Below are positions 21,859 to 34,738 of a stretch of 64,000 bases of DNA, in pieces; the stretch's first letter is position 1, and the number at the start of each line of letters is the position of its first letter. The notes beneath the pieces were generated by a model. That model worked only from the letters and a program-made list of their open reading frames with translations, was not told where the DNA came from and did not search any database. This stretch comes from Hericium rajendrae (lineage: Eukaryota > Basidiomycota > Agaricomycetes > Russulales > Hericiaceae): assembly GCA_033439255.1 (NCBI GenBank), contig CM065889.1, forward strand, positions 992,001 through 1,056,000. The letters are read 5' to 3'. The position numbers and the translations under genes are program-made.

Positions 21859-24800
21859 TCATCTGTTATTCAAAGATGGTGGTGATTGAATATGAAAGGG
21901 GAATTGATCCTGTGAAGCATAGTGAGATATATTTCTTCCATAATTTGCATTGTCCAAAGCTGATGACGAAGAATTATAACCTGTCTCCACATTGCTGATT
22001 ATGCCGTGACTTCCAGCAATGTTTCCCCCAGTTCCAGCAGCAGCAGCATTGTGTGCATACATGGACACAGCATGCAGGCTCTGATTTTGGGTAAAATCCG
22101 CATTTTCGCCAAAGCCTATCTCACGAAACATGTTGTGCCAGTAACGCATGTCCAGTTCTGAGTAAGCTGCAGTATTGGCCTGGGAGGACAATGCGGAAGT
22201 GGGATATGCATATGCAGCAGAGTTATATCCGTCGAACTCTCTGTTGTTTGACTGGCTCGATGTGTTTAACCCTACACCGCTGGGATCACCGTGATTGACG
22301 GCGGATGAAGGCATGTTAGATCCATCATGGTGCCGATGTGGTATGGATGGATGAGGTGAAGGGACGTTGGGTGAAGTTGGAAAATGAAATCCGTGCACCT
22401 GGGATTGATCGACATTGATCGAACCATGGTTGACTGAAGCCATCGCGTCGCGATGCATAAGTGACTGACGAGGTGAAGCTATGGATGCAGAATCAGTAAT
22501 GTCATACGCAGCGAGCGGGAAACAAAGACGATGGAGACACTCGAATAAGGAGCGGGGCAGGATTTAAGGGCGCTCAGATGGATACGCACAAGATCTTTGA
22601 GAATCCGTTTGAGCATTATGCAGTTCGACCATTTGTAATTGATTATGGGCCTGGTTCGCAGATTGATTCTGTCGGGCTTTGAAGATATCTTGTGCAACCA
22701 GGCTACGCAGAAAACGTGCATGATAAGCAGCACTGGTAGATGCCGGCGAAAGGCTCGATAGTTCTTCGTATGCATCAGCAGTTTTCGATATAATGGAGTG
22801 AATCTCGTTAGTGGCGCCTTCATGCAGTTCAGCCAAAGTATTGGAGCTGCGAAGAAGCTTTCAACAGAATTAGTGTTAAATTTTTTTTTCCACTGGACTC
22901 GGTATGAAAAATCACCTTCAGCAGAAAAACTGCAGAATAAGCAGTCATGACCGTGACGGAGTCCTGGCCGTAACGCTGAGGATATTTAAGTTATACAGAA
23001 GGTCATTAAGAGCAAGCACGTACTAGCATATTCATGGACGCGAATTCCTTTGCGACAATGGAAAGGTTTTCCAAGGCGCTAGTGTAGCACGCTGACAAGG
23101 CTTGCAAGCTCGGTGACGCCCGACTTTGCTGAGTGAAATATTATCAGTAATGGATGACAGTCCCTGAAGATCTGACCTACGGGAGACATAGATGCCTGTA
23201 TGCCAAAACTGTTCAGGAAAAGTCGGACATACAGCCGGAAAAAGCTAAGAAAGGAAAAATGAAATGATTCTCCGTTGGCGCGTCGCATTTCGTGCTGCCA
23301 GGTTTCCATCCACTGTGTAAGTTTCCCGTTGCAGTTGCGCAGTAAAACGTCTTGGTTGACATCAGAATGTGTTGCCCCAGGTGACCCCTTATGAAGGTAG
23401 AAAACATCTGTGGGCTCCGCCTAATTGTTGATCAAACCACCATTAAAAGTGACGAATCAGTCATCTGGAAAGACCTACAGCAAGGCGCCGAAGTTGAACA
23501 AATGCGGCCACAATGACGTCCTCCGGACGAATTGGGGTACCGCCTTCTTCATGCCATGTGTTTGAATGCCGCACGAGATCATCCTAACATACATTAATCC
23601 TCAACTCCAAAGAATTTGAGCACGGTAATGTACCTCAGATAACATCCATTGCCGGCCAGTCTGCATGCTGAGGCTTCGATCATGAACAAAAAGGACAAGG
23701 TATGTGCGCTCGCGATTACGCCTTTCGCGGAGCTGAAATTCGGTCTCACTGGATGAAGGATGGGGAATATAACGATTGAGGCCGAGTTCAACCGCCATGC
23801 GGCACGCCTAAAATGATAACATGAGAAAATGTCACGAAATTCGAAGTAGAACATACATAACCGATGTACGTCCATGTCCGCTGCAGCGGATTCAGCAAGC
23901 GAGACCACCTTCATTTCAAAGAAACATACCGTATCATCAGGCTCTTTCCAGTAGGTCAAGCAGGCAAAAGCCTGTACCACCTCGACGCTCTTCCAGCCCT
24001 CTGCAAATGCTCGCACTGCAAATTCGTGTGCAAGTCTTTGACATGCTTTATATGACTCAGGCTTGAAAAACTTGCAACCAGCCATGATAAGAGTTGTGAA
24101 CAAGAACGGCGACTTTGAGCGCACGTAAGCCACCGAGTGAAGTGCAGGATCAAACAAGTTGATGAATGGATTTAGGCGGAGAAAGAGAAGATCGAAAAGA
24201 AGCCTTGCATTAGCTTCGTCGACAATGCCAGATGTTATGGGGTCATGGAGTCCTGGAATGGGTGAAGCAAAATCAGGAGCGGACATTGACGCAAGACCAG
24301 TCTCTACTCCAGTCGACGGCGCCGGCGCCTCATGCTCCGGGTTCAGAATAGTCTTGAAGAACGGCTGACGTTGATTTTCCCGGCGGATAAGTTTGGCTGG
24401 AAACATGCCCTCGTCACCGCGATCGCCGTCATCCTCCTCTTGCTCATCCAGCGATTGCGATCCGTGGCGAAGACCACCTTTGTAAAGACCTTCGTTGTTC
24501 AGGTTGAGAGGCGGTAATGAATCTGGATAACGAGCAGGTGTGCCGTAACCATCACCAGATCGTAAGCGTTGTGGGTCGTCGTCGGAGCGCCCACCACCTG
24601 ACGCAGACGCGGCTGGAATAGGTGCAGTTGCCTGTGCCTCAGACACCTGTTTCAGCTTGGCGGTACTAAGCCCCTTTTCTAGCCGTCTAAGCATCTTCGA
24701 GGCTTCAGATAATCTGGGAATAATTGCATTTAACTTGAACACAAGGCAAAAACATCATTGACACAGACGTACTTGGATCCAGGTTTGCGGCCTCTGCGGT

Positions 24801-25129
24801 GCTTTTCAAATATACACCTAACAAAGGGTAAGATACGTGACATAGAGAATATATAAGCACGCACTGCAAGTTGGAACGTTTGCAGCGCTGGCACGGCTCA
24901 CTGCCATCTTCAGCACCGACACATTTCATCTGAGAAGGGACTGAGTGAAAAACGAATGAGTTGAGTCGAATCGATAGATACCTTTGCAGCGCGACAGACT
25001 GTACAGGCTCTAGCACCTCTGACGATAGGGGGTTTGGCGCTGCGGACGGTTGTGAGGCAAGTTGAACGAGAGAAAAAAGGTAACGAACGAGGGCATTGCC
25101 TGCGTATGAATCGGAGCGTCAGAGTTCAT
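21859..25129 (-). CDS. Zn2Cys6 fungal-type transcription factor
   Basis: A nuclear DNA-binding regulator. About ten exons. The N-terminal zinc cluster ACTVCRAAKMKC...CQRCKRSNLQC is split by introns at about 24926-24978 and 24819-24866 and carries all six cysteines; a basic linker (KHRRGRKPGSK) and a short coiled-coil-like stretch (LSEASKMLRRLEKGL) follow. The middle region (24600-23490) has the fungal transcription factor domain, with RLLFDLLFLRLNPFINLFDP, RTWTYIGYACRMAVELGLNR and a DDLVRHSNTWH exon. The C-terminal tail (22458-21859) is Ser/Asn/Ala/Gly-rich and likely an activation region; it joins through a GTGCGT...CATAG intron at about 22590-22483 that keeps the frame. Target genes cannot be told. 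The exact start (ATG at 25129) is uncertain, because the first intron would need an unusual boundary. Confidence 0.9.
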
Positions 25130-26264
25130 CGCTACGAAGCAACTTATTGTAGAGGATGGCGAGTCGAAGGCGGGGAGGCGACGTAGCTGAGGACGACGGC
25201 GTTCAAGCATGAGAAAGAATGGCCCGAATGTCGTTTCTTAAGTTGCCGACCGCCGGCGACCGACACTGCCTTCGGTATCTTGGCCGTCCGCGGGCTCTCG
25301 TGTGGTCCCCGGCCGGCCAATTCCATTGAACAACGCCGACTGTCCGACACGCAGACGTACACGGCTAGCAAGCGAATTGATGAAAGCCGACGATCTGTGG
25401 GATCAGTTGCAATCGCCAGCGCGAATTTGAGGGAAATGGGTTGGAGCGCGCTGGAAAACGCAAATCGGGCCTATCATTGAAATCCGGAGGCTGGATCACA
25501 GGAAACCCAGAGTCCGATCGAAACCGCCCGAATCCACTGATTGATACCATCGTCATTGTTATGTAGTCTACAAATTGTAGTTTCTCAGACCAAGCCTCAT
25601 TTCCTCAAGATTTTTGGTGCTGCCCCATGTGCAGTACCTTCATCTGTCACTGATTCTCCACGGCACTGGACCAGTACTTATGGCAAATACATACATCACA
25701 GCACCGAATTCATATTCGATGTGCAGGGGACCTCAGGGGACTCGGACATGCAGCAATGAGCACTGAAGTGACAGCTATGACATGTCTGACGAAAGTTGAA
25801 GTTCGCCACAACGAATCAATTATTATTGTTGATGCACACATACCAAAAAGCAATATGGCCTAATGGCTCACGATCGCATTGTTCCTTCTTGAATCAAAGC
25901 GCACACGGTTCTATCACCGTGCTCGCCATCCATTTTTCTAATATTCATCCTTGACAGTGGCGCTCGCTATCTCTCTACGTGCCTGACAGCCACAAAGTGC
26001 TGGCACCGTCTGATCCAGATCACCATCATCCTGTGATCCAACTCTCGAAAGCCAGTAATAGGCCCGAATCGTGTCTACCATCCTGACCTCCTAAATCACG
26101 GATCCATTAGATCGTCGGTTGTCATCGGTCACCTTGCTAGCCGTGTATGTAGTCGCCTTCGCCTCACTTAAATAACATAATTGCCAATGTACGGTACAAC
26201 TTCGGCATAATTTCACGAATGTCAGAAGGAACCCCGCCTCAAGCTTAAGCATTCTGTCAACCGC
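25130..26264. other. Intergenic region between two minus-strand genes
   Basis: Contains the promoter of the zinc-cluster gene and the 3' end of the PHD gene. The part 25210-25520 is GC-rich, with CCGGCGACCGACACTGCC and CCCGGCCGGCC words. No gene seen. Confidence 0.4.
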
Positions 26265-29164
26265 TCAGCTATCCTGCCCGGGGATCTCTCTCTTCGTCGT
26301 ACTACTCGGAATTGCCTGTCGACGAAGGGATCGACGATTCGGTCTCGCCCTGACGGATGCTGGGGAGCCCTGCACGAGATGCTCCCCTGATTTCGACGTC
26401 GAGGCTATGTTAGGGCGAGGCGGTAATCGGATCTTCAGACTGGAGCTACCCATTGGGGCAGTCAAGGCTACTGCAGATGTCTGGGCTGGGCTTTCCGTCG
26501 GTGAAGACGTAGGACGCAATGGGCCAGAGGACGGCTTTGCAGAAGGTGGTAGTGCAGCTCCTCGTCGCAGAGTCTGTCGAGACCGTATGGCTTGCTTCAA
26601 TTTGACATTAGCTGGAGCAGGTATTGCCGGCGAACGCTGATCTGGCGATACCCCTTCATTGTTCGCAAAATCGGCCGTGTCCAGACTTGGGACAGACTGA
26701 GCGGGAAGAAGCTCAAAAGTTGCGTAGATATATAAGTGAAATTTACGAACGTATGACACATCGCGTTTCGACGCTCGGTCAGGTTGTTTGCGGGACCGCG
26801 GACTTCCTATGTCACCTGAATGAGACATGACGCGGCTTTGCGAGTTGTCTTGCCCCTGGAAAGTTACTTCGATGGGTACTTCAGGTAAGACAGGAACGTG
26901 AGCTCCTGCAACAGTTTGAACACCTTTTTGGAGTTTCATCTGCTGAGATGCAAAGATCAATTCATCGGAGGGAACTGTTGAAGTATCAAAAGCTCTTGAC
27001 ATGTCGAGAAGAAGCTGCCACAACATCGATGAGAATCCGTCCTTTGTGTTCTCAAGGCACATATCCGTGAACCTCACCAATGCTGAACGTAGATCTTCTA
27101 CATTCCACGAGGCGATGTCACGCAGACCACAATGCGGACCATGGTGCGTGCAAGCATCCGATGCGTCTCCATCGAGTGAGGTTAAAGACGTAAGAGGCGA
27201 AGAAATACCGCTCGTGCTATCAAAAACTTGGCTATGCACGATTTCAGCACAAGGAAAAGAAGAAGAAAAACAGTGGACTCACGCAGTGACTTGATTTGAT
27301 TCCATACTCATCTTTTCCCAAAAGTCCAATTTAAGAACACGCTCTGGCACTCTGTATCGCCGACCGTTGATGAATATTTCATCCACGGTCACTCCGTTTG
27401 TTGGTATTCTATCTGGCGCGACGATCTCGATGTTGCCATTGTTCGGCTCATTCGGATGCGCCACGTGAATCGCATCAGAGTTTTGCTTAGATAGGCGGCT
27501 TTTTAGGACCTTAAAAGTCGACGTGAGTACATTAGGAACATGAAATATCACAAAACTCTCACCAAAGTTGTTTCTGCATGGTTCGGACACATCCATTTTT
27601 TGTCAAAGGGAGGCATTGCTAGTAGAGGCGGATCTAAACAGTCAAGATGCCAGTGAAGGGTGCAATAGTCGCAGGAAATGATGCTATTCCAATGCTCCTC
27701 GGTGCCACCATGCGAACGCGTAGACGAAGAGCGCGAACGTCTCGTCACAATCGCTTTACTGAGTCCGTCAGGTAATGCAGACGCCCCACAACGAAAGCAC
27801 AGCACGGGTAGTCCATTCCTGTCCTTCATTCTATAAGGATCACGATCTTCGAGCTCGCCGTGGCGACTACAATGTGTATCAGTAACCTAGACAATGCTCA
27901 CTCCACCAAGACCATGGATGTGGAAAAAAAGATAAAACTCACTTGACTCGCGGAGCTTTGAAGAGCGAAGAATCCACGTAAGTACCACGAGCACTAGTCC
28001 CGACTGAGTGACAGAAATATTTTGAACGGGACTACAAGAACTGGTTAATAGATTCCTTACCTTGTCGAAAATAAGAGCGAATTTCTTCAGGGAGTTCAAA
28101 CTCGGCAGGTGATGCGTGATAAATTTGGTTGATTAATGGCGACAGAAGTGAATCGTTGGGCTTGATTGAGGGTTTCTAATCGATATATACTCAGAGACAG
28201 CATAACGGTACTACGAAAAGTATAATTCGTACCTCGCGAGCCTTACACTTTGGGCAATACCACTGGGTCTCACCCTCTGGAAGGTCTGACGCCTCCATCG
28301 GAGGATCAAGACACCATAGGTGGTAAGCACATGGACAACCGTCGCAGTATACCAGTGATCCTAACGAGCGACAGGCGGAACAATGATCTTCGTTACGCTG
28401 GAAAAGCTGTTTTCATGTGACCGAGTAAAACAAGCCGAGAAACTCACGATAGCTGACATGGAATCACCTGCCTGCAAAGTGACCGCCGGTGGCTCTTCCT
28501 TGATCGACAAAGCCACTCTCTCTTTCCCCTTGCTGTGTTGAGAGTTTGTGAAACTCGAGCTGTTGACGTCGTTGTCGCCAAGCGACACGGAATTGGAGCG
28601 AAACTTTCCAATGCCATCCGGGTCTCGATTGATATCACCAGTCCCCATGGCCGACATCAACCTGGCAGGTAGCAAAGATGTGCCATCGATGCTTCGACTG
28701 GAGATACTTCGAGCATGTTGCACCACACTACTAAATGGACAGTGAGGGGAAATGGCGGACGAGGTGGCGTAGTTGAGAACCGCGAAGAAGAGTACCCATT
28801 GTCAGGCAAAGCGTAGAGAGCAGCAATGATGGACCGTGTACCTCTTATCAACCCTTGCCCGTTTACGTCTAGGCCCCTCTACCTCAGGCTCTGCCTCTAA
28901 ACTTCCTACTACTAAGGGACCCGCTTGAATCCCAGTGTATGTTGTTCCTGGATCGTGTTGAGGGAGAAACGACGGAAGAGTGGACGGCTTCCTGGAGTCG
29001 CGTCTCATCGCTGCCTGATGCACAGAGGATAGTGGGGGTGGCTCTGGGAGGATTTCGGTAGCTAAACTGGAATCCCCAGGATCCAATTCGAAGCTAGGAC
29101 TGAGCCTCCGTGGTACTTCTGGGTGTTGTAATTTGTAGGTGGGAAGATTGGCCACAGAGGTCAT
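26265..29164 (-). CDS. PHD-finger protein, Rco1/Cph1-like Rpd3S subunit
   Basis: Likely a chromatin reader of an Rpd3S-type histone deacetylase complex. Exon 1 starts [20 protein letters not shown] and ends with a basic KRARVDK patch. A canonical C4HC3 PHD finger follows (about 28388-28240): [17 protein letters not shown], then YHLWCLDPP, then WYCPKC. A second, atypical PHD-like finger (27800-27590) has [26 protein letters not shown] and MCPNH. This pair of fingers with the second resembling [13 protein letters not shown] is the signature of S. pombe Cph1/Cph2, yeast Rco1 and animal PHF12. A later motif [17 protein letters not shown] resembles their Sin3-interaction region. The last exon (27235-26265) is Ser/Pro/Arg-rich. 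It joins through a 27290-27236 intron in frame. About nine exons. The assignment within the family is inference. Confidence 0.8.
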
Positions 29165-29508
29165 GATGACCAAATGGCAGGTGGCTTGTGGAGGATATGG
29201 GATACGTAAGGGGTACGAGTTGGAGACACGGCAAAAAGACACCAGTCTGTCACAAGTCCAATATTAGCCGCAGTGGCAAAGTTGATAGGATATGATCCGC
29301 GCTTCATGCAAATGCCTCCAGCCCCTTTTTCTCGAGTATATACAGCAAGAATCATAAACGCCGCGCAGAGCACGGCAACCTTTGCTACTACTCGAGTTAT
29401 CTTTTGGTCTGTTTTTTGACCCCACTCATTAAATTTCTGTGTTCGACAGAAGATAGAGCTGCGGTAGTTTTTTTCTTATTGATATCATGCATTCTTTATA
29501 ATTGACGC
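29165..29508. other. Promoter region of the PHD gene
   Basis: An open frame on the minus strand (29373-29165, with VLCAAFMILAVYTREKG) runs into the start codon of the PHD gene in another frame. I cannot support it as a gene. Ends at the duplication flanking the MITE. Confidence 0.3.
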
Positions 29509-29920
29509 AAGGACCCATGAATATCCCACCAAAGGGCCCAAAAATCGTCCAAGCTGGGATCCCGGTGCGGACGAAAGGGCCAGAATTTCGGCCGAGGTCC
29601 GATCGAAACCGCTACGAATATGGGGCCCCTTGGCCCAGCTCCCATCCTTGGTGCGGACGGACATCCGGTGCTGAGGGCAGAAACCCGGCAGAGAACGGCA
29701 GAAAGCACAATTTTTACAACCTATCGTTGGTTTCCATGTTCGATCCCTTCATGCGGCCACAATCCGCCCTGTTTGGCCCCTGAACTCGGATCCATTTTGC
29801 TGACGGACCGGCCTCGGAAAGTGATGTCGCACCCAAATTCGGACGTTTTGGGCATGGATTTTGTGCTGACGGAAGGCCAAATTTTGGATGCAACCTCTAG
29901 GCGCATATTCATGGGTCCTT
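29509..29920. mobile_element. 412-bp MITE-like element
   Basis: Terminal inverted repeats AAGGACCCATGAATAT and complement, flanked by a 6-bp direct repeat TGACGC (29503-29508, 29921-29926). Interior is GC-rich, with short inverted segments (ATGGGGCCCCTTGG near 29619) and no ORF of interest. It differs in ends and duplication length from the CATCAG family, so its helper is another superfamily, not determined. Confidence 0.7.
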
Positions 29921-30601
29921 TGACGCTGTGGCTGAGAAATCCGCCGTATCGTATATTGAGAATTCCTCCAAGTAACCGATCGACTCTCTAGTATGTACAG
30001 CCGTTTACAAAACGATGGGCCGCTTGTGGCAGAAGCTGATGCGTACGTCGGATGTTCAACATTGCAGCTGTACAGGTTGAGCTCGATTCTAGCTCACAGC
30101 CGGTGGCAATAGCAGCACTGGCAGGTGAGACACTGGTGAGACGCGACATGGTCTGGCGCGGCGCCATACAATCGCAAGTGGTTTCCGACCTTCACCGACT
30201 CAAAACCCATGTTTACATCATTTTTCTCGGGACGGCCTATCGTTTTGTATGCGGCTATAATACCCGTAAGAAGGAAAATGTCGATGACAGAATACGCATA
30301 GTATGCAGAGAAGACTGCAAGTTGCACTGCACGTAGCTCAAAGGGGTCATATCCCGTCAAGGCCCTCAATTGAACAAGAAGTAAATATTTCTGTAGTCAT
30401 CACAAGTTATATGATTCACGAGAAAAACTGTCAAAAGTAGAAGGGACTATCCAACTAGGCTGACATCGGATGTGTACAAATAGCTCCAATACAACAGGGA
30501 AAATCTGAGAAGATTTGGGATAACGAGCAGACAGCGCAGACAGTAATACCACAAGGATGAAAAAAAGCATCGACCAGAAGTCGCCACAAATTTCCGATCA
30601 G
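29921..30601. other. Intergenic region with an uncertain small ORF
   Basis: A minus-strand frame 30369-30094 starts MRALTGYDPFELRAVQLAV and has one membrane-like segment (IDIFLLTGIIAAY). A plus-strand frame overlaps it. Neither shows intron structure or recognised domains, so I leave them unassigned. The rest is 3' flank of the kinase gene. Confidence 0.3.
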
Positions 30602-32256
30602 TCAGTCCAAAGTGATCCTCATTTGTTCCAAAGGTATCGGCACAAAGTTGTGAACATCGATTGATCTTGAGCGTAATTCTGCCTCGCAATGTGGCGGAAC
30701 AAGCTTGTGGATCAGATCTGGTCGAACGGATAGCTCTAGCACAGAGAATGAGGACACAGAGAATCAGGTCATATTCCAATAAGCACATCTGCCAAAACTC
30801 ACCTTCCCGTGTGAAGTCAAATAACGCCGGGAACTCCTTCCCGTTCGGCATCTTCGCACCCTCTCCGCGAAGCTCATCAAAGAATGGATGCACCATCGCT
30901 TCGATAGCACTCAACCGAGCCTCAGGCGTGTATTCCAAAAGTTTGGAGACAAGGTCTATCGCCTCCGGCGCTGTGCGCGGTCGGAAAACCTAAATATTGT
31001 GGGATGCGTGAAGCTGTATTCTTCAGTCGAAGAAAAAATACAAACTTTCGAAAAAGGGTGAGGCTTAATCTGCGGGAATTTGTGTTCCATATAGTTGGGA
31101 TTCATCGTCTTGATTTGCTCTCGCGAAGGAGTTCCCAATACTTTGATAATCTCCACGAGCTGGTCAATGCCACTTTCTCCAGGGAAAAGGGGCTGCCCGA
31201 GCATTAACTCGGCCATGACACACCCCGTCGACCAGATATCTAATGGACAAGTTAACAAAACAGTATCGCATCGCTGGGATGATTCTAAAAAGCACCGATG
31301 TTGGTTGTATAATTTGTCGCCCCAAAGATGAGCTCCGGCGCACGATAGTATCTGGAGCAGATATAACTGACATTCGGCTCTCCTGCTACCAGGATTTTTG
31401 CCGAGCCGAAATCGCACAACTTTAGTACGCCCGTGGCTGGATTCAGCAGAAGATTCTGTGGCTTGATGTCACGGTGGCAGATCCCAACTGAGTGTATGTA
31501 GGCCAAAGAGCGTAGAAGTTGATACATGTACAATTTGACTTGCAGCATGGGCATGGGTTGCTTGAGTTTTGCGTAGTGGCGACTCGCGCGATACACAGTT
31601 TCAGGTACGTATTCAAGCACAAGATTGAGGTAAACCTCATCTTTCTATAGACAATTTAGTCTAGCTTCCTTGATCATGGGCATACATACCTTATCACCGT
31701 TCGAATAGAAAAAAGCCTTCAGGTCAACCACGTTCGGATGTGTTACAAGCCTCATAATCTGCAATTCGCGATTCTATAGTGAAAAAGAGAAACGGCGATG
31801 CCTTAGCCCGGATTCAATGATTGATATGAACACTCACCTTGAATCGTTTGTCCTGCAGCACCTTCTTGATCGCAATATCTTCTGCCTGTTCCGGGTTCGA
31901 CACAAGCCTCGCCTGGAACACAACACCAAAAGAACCATTTCCTATCACTTTGCAGTTTGTATATGCAAGATCGCGCGTCTCCCCCGACTTCCCATCAGAT
32001 GCCGCTACTTTGACGACTTTGCGGGGATCATCGATTGCTACACATTGCAGAATGTTCCAAAAGGCGAAAATTATTGAGATTGAAGACCAAAATCAGACCA
32101 GCAAAGACATTCAGAATGCCAGCAGAAGTATTGAAGGGCCGCATCATAGCACGAAAGCACGAAAGCGCAATAAGTGAGTGGGCATGTTCGATGATACGAT
32201 GAAGAACGTAACGTACGATTTATCTTGACACCGTTAATCGGAGCGTGTGTAGTCAT
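30602..32256 (-). CDS. Glycogen synthase kinase 3 (GSK3/shaggy family)
   Basis: A Ser/Thr kinase that phosphorylates primed substrates in nutrient, stress, morphogenesis and cell-cycle signalling. The roughly 390-residue product shows, in order, [13 protein letters not shown], the glycine loop [13 protein letters not shown] (about 44-56), the ATP lysine in [12 protein letters not shown], the catalytic loop CHRDIKPQN, the DFGSAK metal motif, the activation loop with [14 protein letters not shown] (the Tyr is the usual autophosphorylation site), then [20 protein letters not shown] and [17 protein letters not shown], all diagnostic of GSK3. About seven exons. The last join (GTGAGT...GCTAG, about 30800-30737) gives the family C-terminus [12 protein letters not shown]. 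The N-terminal exon is short ([13 protein letters not shown]). All catalytic residues are present, so it should be functional. It is transcribed away from the cytochrome b561 gene. Confidence 0.95.
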
Positions 32257-32835
32257 TACACCAAATTTAAATGGATGCCGTGTGCGTCACGATGCCTAGA
32301 ACAGAAAGAATGAGACTAAAGTTTGTAAATCAGAGGGTTGAATGTCTAACAGATGTGTTTCACCCTAATCCGCTCGAAGAAAAAGTACCGGGCAGGACGG
32401 AGGTAGAAAAAATAACAACAATAAAGCGCGAGTGAGGTTAGACGATCAAGAGGGTAAGCGGACGGCGAGGAAAGCGGTAGAAGACGTGGTTGGGATGGAG
32501 GCGCACAGTCGGGATGCCACATGGGCCTTGTGACCTACGGTGGCGCACAAATAGTGACAAACTTTGCTGCGTCTTCTAGGACGAACGAATCTGACAGGAG
32601 CAACATATTGGTCTTATATAAATTGTTCTGAGATACCCTGCGAATGCTACCTTTGGCTTGGGCGGTTGAAGCTGAGTCGAGCCCCACATGGCAGGCTGTG
32701 AATTTTCGTGGCATCGCTTTCGGCCAAAGCCAATCTCCGTCTTCCTATGCCATATCCGTTACGCCGCTATTCCCACTAGCGTAGTACTTATTTTTTCTTT
32801 CCCATCAAGCGATACAATCGTTCATAAGCTTCAGC
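32257..32835. promoter_or_regulatory. Divergent promoter region of the kinase and b561 genes
   Basis: A 579-bp intergenic segment between two head-to-head genes. TATATAAA-like sequence (CTTATATAAATTG) at about 32613. C/T-rich stretches precede the plus-strand start. No operator could be assigned. Confidence 0.5.
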
Positions 32836-33923
32836 ATGGACTCGAGTGAAGGCAACGAGATTGGTCTTACAGCATTGTATCAATCCTTTGACACTTCCCC
32901 TACCATGGTACGCCTTGAAGACACCCAATATGTTAGATCAGAGGACCGGAAAGGAGATAGCCTAGCGTTTTACACGACTATCGTTAGTTGCAGTCCATGC
33001 GCGCAAGATCTCAGCTGATCATTAGTTTCGACTACGTAGGTTTCCGCAGGGGTACGTCGAGCTGACAGTGAATCGAAAGTTATATGTCCTTATATTCATT
33101 GTTCCTAGGTCATTTCCCTACTTACCTGGGCCATCATAATCAGCAACAATCCCACGTCTCTCGGTTGGTTTGCTTTGCATCCGACATTGCAAAGCATAGC
33201 TATCATATTGCTTGTACTGGGTAAGCCAGCTTTACTAGTATGGAATAGTATTAGAAACAAACTCCTATCGAAATCGTACAGGCATTCTAACGCTCCAGCC
33301 CACATCTCAACCGAGTACTAAATCTGCTGGACTGAAGCGACACCAGGCCCTGATGATATCCAGCCTCTTTTTTATGGCTCTCGGGACCTTTTCAATCATT
33401 TGGAACAAGTACAGTCATGGTTCAGCTCATTTTACAACATGGCATGGGGTTGGTGTACATTTATTGAACATGCCATGCTCTTCTAACATAATATGCACAG
33501 ATCTTAGGTATTCTTCTGTGGATGCTACTAATGAGCCAGTTTGCTCTTGGAGCTAGTAGTGTCTGGTGCAATGGTGCTGCACTGGGTGGTGAGCTCAAAG
33601 CTAAACAGCTATGGAAGTATCATAGGTAATTAACAAGTAATTTTCAGGCAAAAAGAACATTTACATTTGTTTTAGGCTTTCAGGATACATTTTAGTTCCC
33701 ATAATCCTTATAATTGTAAATCTTGGCGGAGCTTGGTCAAATTGGTCAGTTAGTCATAGTGCATGGAGTATACGTTTTATTACATATAGTGTTGCTCCTT
33801 TATTTCTACTGGTAGCCTTATATACACGTATCAGGTAAGACTGTTGTATTTAAAGATATATCTTATATATGACTGACTCATCTGTTTTATAGATTATCAA
33901 AGATATCATTTCTTTTAAAATAA
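32836..33923 (+). CDS. Cytochrome b561-type transmembrane protein
   Basis: A membrane haem protein for transmembrane electron transfer (ascorbate- or ferric-reductase-like). Seven exons joined by eye, with introns about 32908-32996, 33039-33108, 33231-33282, 33449-33501, 33627-33676 and 33837-33893; every join keeps the frame. Hydrophobic segments include VISLLTWAIIIS, IAIILLVLG, LMISSLFFMALGTFSI, GILLWMLLMSQFALG and YILVPIILIIVNLGG. Four histidines at the expected positions (ALHPTLQ, KRHQAL, TTWHG, KYHRLSG) would bind two haems. The short N-terminus (MDSSEGNEIGLTALYQ) has no clear signal peptide. It most resembles the CYB561D1/D2-like branch. About 225 residues, a normal length. Confidence 0.85.
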
Positions 33924-34154
33924 TGCTCAACTTTTTTAACAATGCCCTAAGTAGCTAGTATTCATATTGTTCATTCTTTCAAGAGCCTTACAAAATTGTA
34001 ATATATACTGTTTTTTTGAATCACAATGACTGCAACATCTTTAGAATGAAGCTAAGCTAAACTAATTAGTATTTTGACATTAGACCATGTATCTTTGTCA
34101 ACTTGTAGCTGTATGTTTATATGATGTTTTGCATTCAATATACTATACTATCAT
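33924..34154. other. 3' flank of the b561 gene
   Basis: AT-rich, without a gene. Ends where the LTR begins. Confidence 0.4.
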
Positions 34155-34662
34155 TGTGACACTCCTACGGAGGCCACGAAACCGGTATGTAGTCTAAGGT
34201 AGCTGGCAGACAAGGAGAGGAAGGAAGTTGTAGGTCGGCCCTGGAAGGCACCTCAGAGAGCGAAGCTCGGCCTCTACGAGCGATGCGTGGGAGCGATCCT
34301 ACCCAGCTCTTGGGGAACGGGGAGGGAGCGAACCTCCCTCTGGAAGATAAGAGCTGGGGAGGAGCGTCGCATCTCGAACTGCGACGTGAGTCGTTCCGTT
34401 CTTAGAGTCGATAGAAACTGTTAGAAGGCGAGAGAGAGAGAGAAACATATGAGAGAGGAAACAGAGAAAGAGACGAGAGATAGAGAAAAAGAAAAGAGAA
34501 AAAGAGACAAAAGGAAACTTGATTGTAATGGTTAGACAAGAGGTACAAGACGAGTGCTGGCACTCGTTTCTAGCATTCGTATGTTACGTAAGTACTTCCT
34601 ATTTCGACTTTCTTTGTCTTGAGGCTAAATCCCTCCTTCCCTCATTGTACAGGTGCGTCACA
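34155..34662 (-). mobile_element. 3' LTR of a chromovirus-like element (Gyp-B2)
   Basis: Bounded by TGTGAC and GTCACA, the usual TG...CA ends with a short inverted repeat. On the minus strand it is preceded by a G7 purine tract (34665-34672), placing it as the 3' LTR of an element reading right to left. Contains a GAGAGAGA-rich stretch (34425-34510). The partner LTR is not in the window, because element E1 cuts the internal region at 37349. Confidence 0.7.
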
Positions 34663-34738
34663 TAACCCCCCCAGTCTCTAGACAAAGGAAGTCTAATTGC
34701 AAGAATATCCAATACGCGCAGCGGGAACGAGAAGATCT

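Noticed and set aside
29165-30369. Small membrane-protein gene upstream of the PHD gene
   Set aside because: The two candidate exons (30369-30094 and 29373-29165) have no shared splice logic, overlap frames on the other strand and have no recognisable domain.
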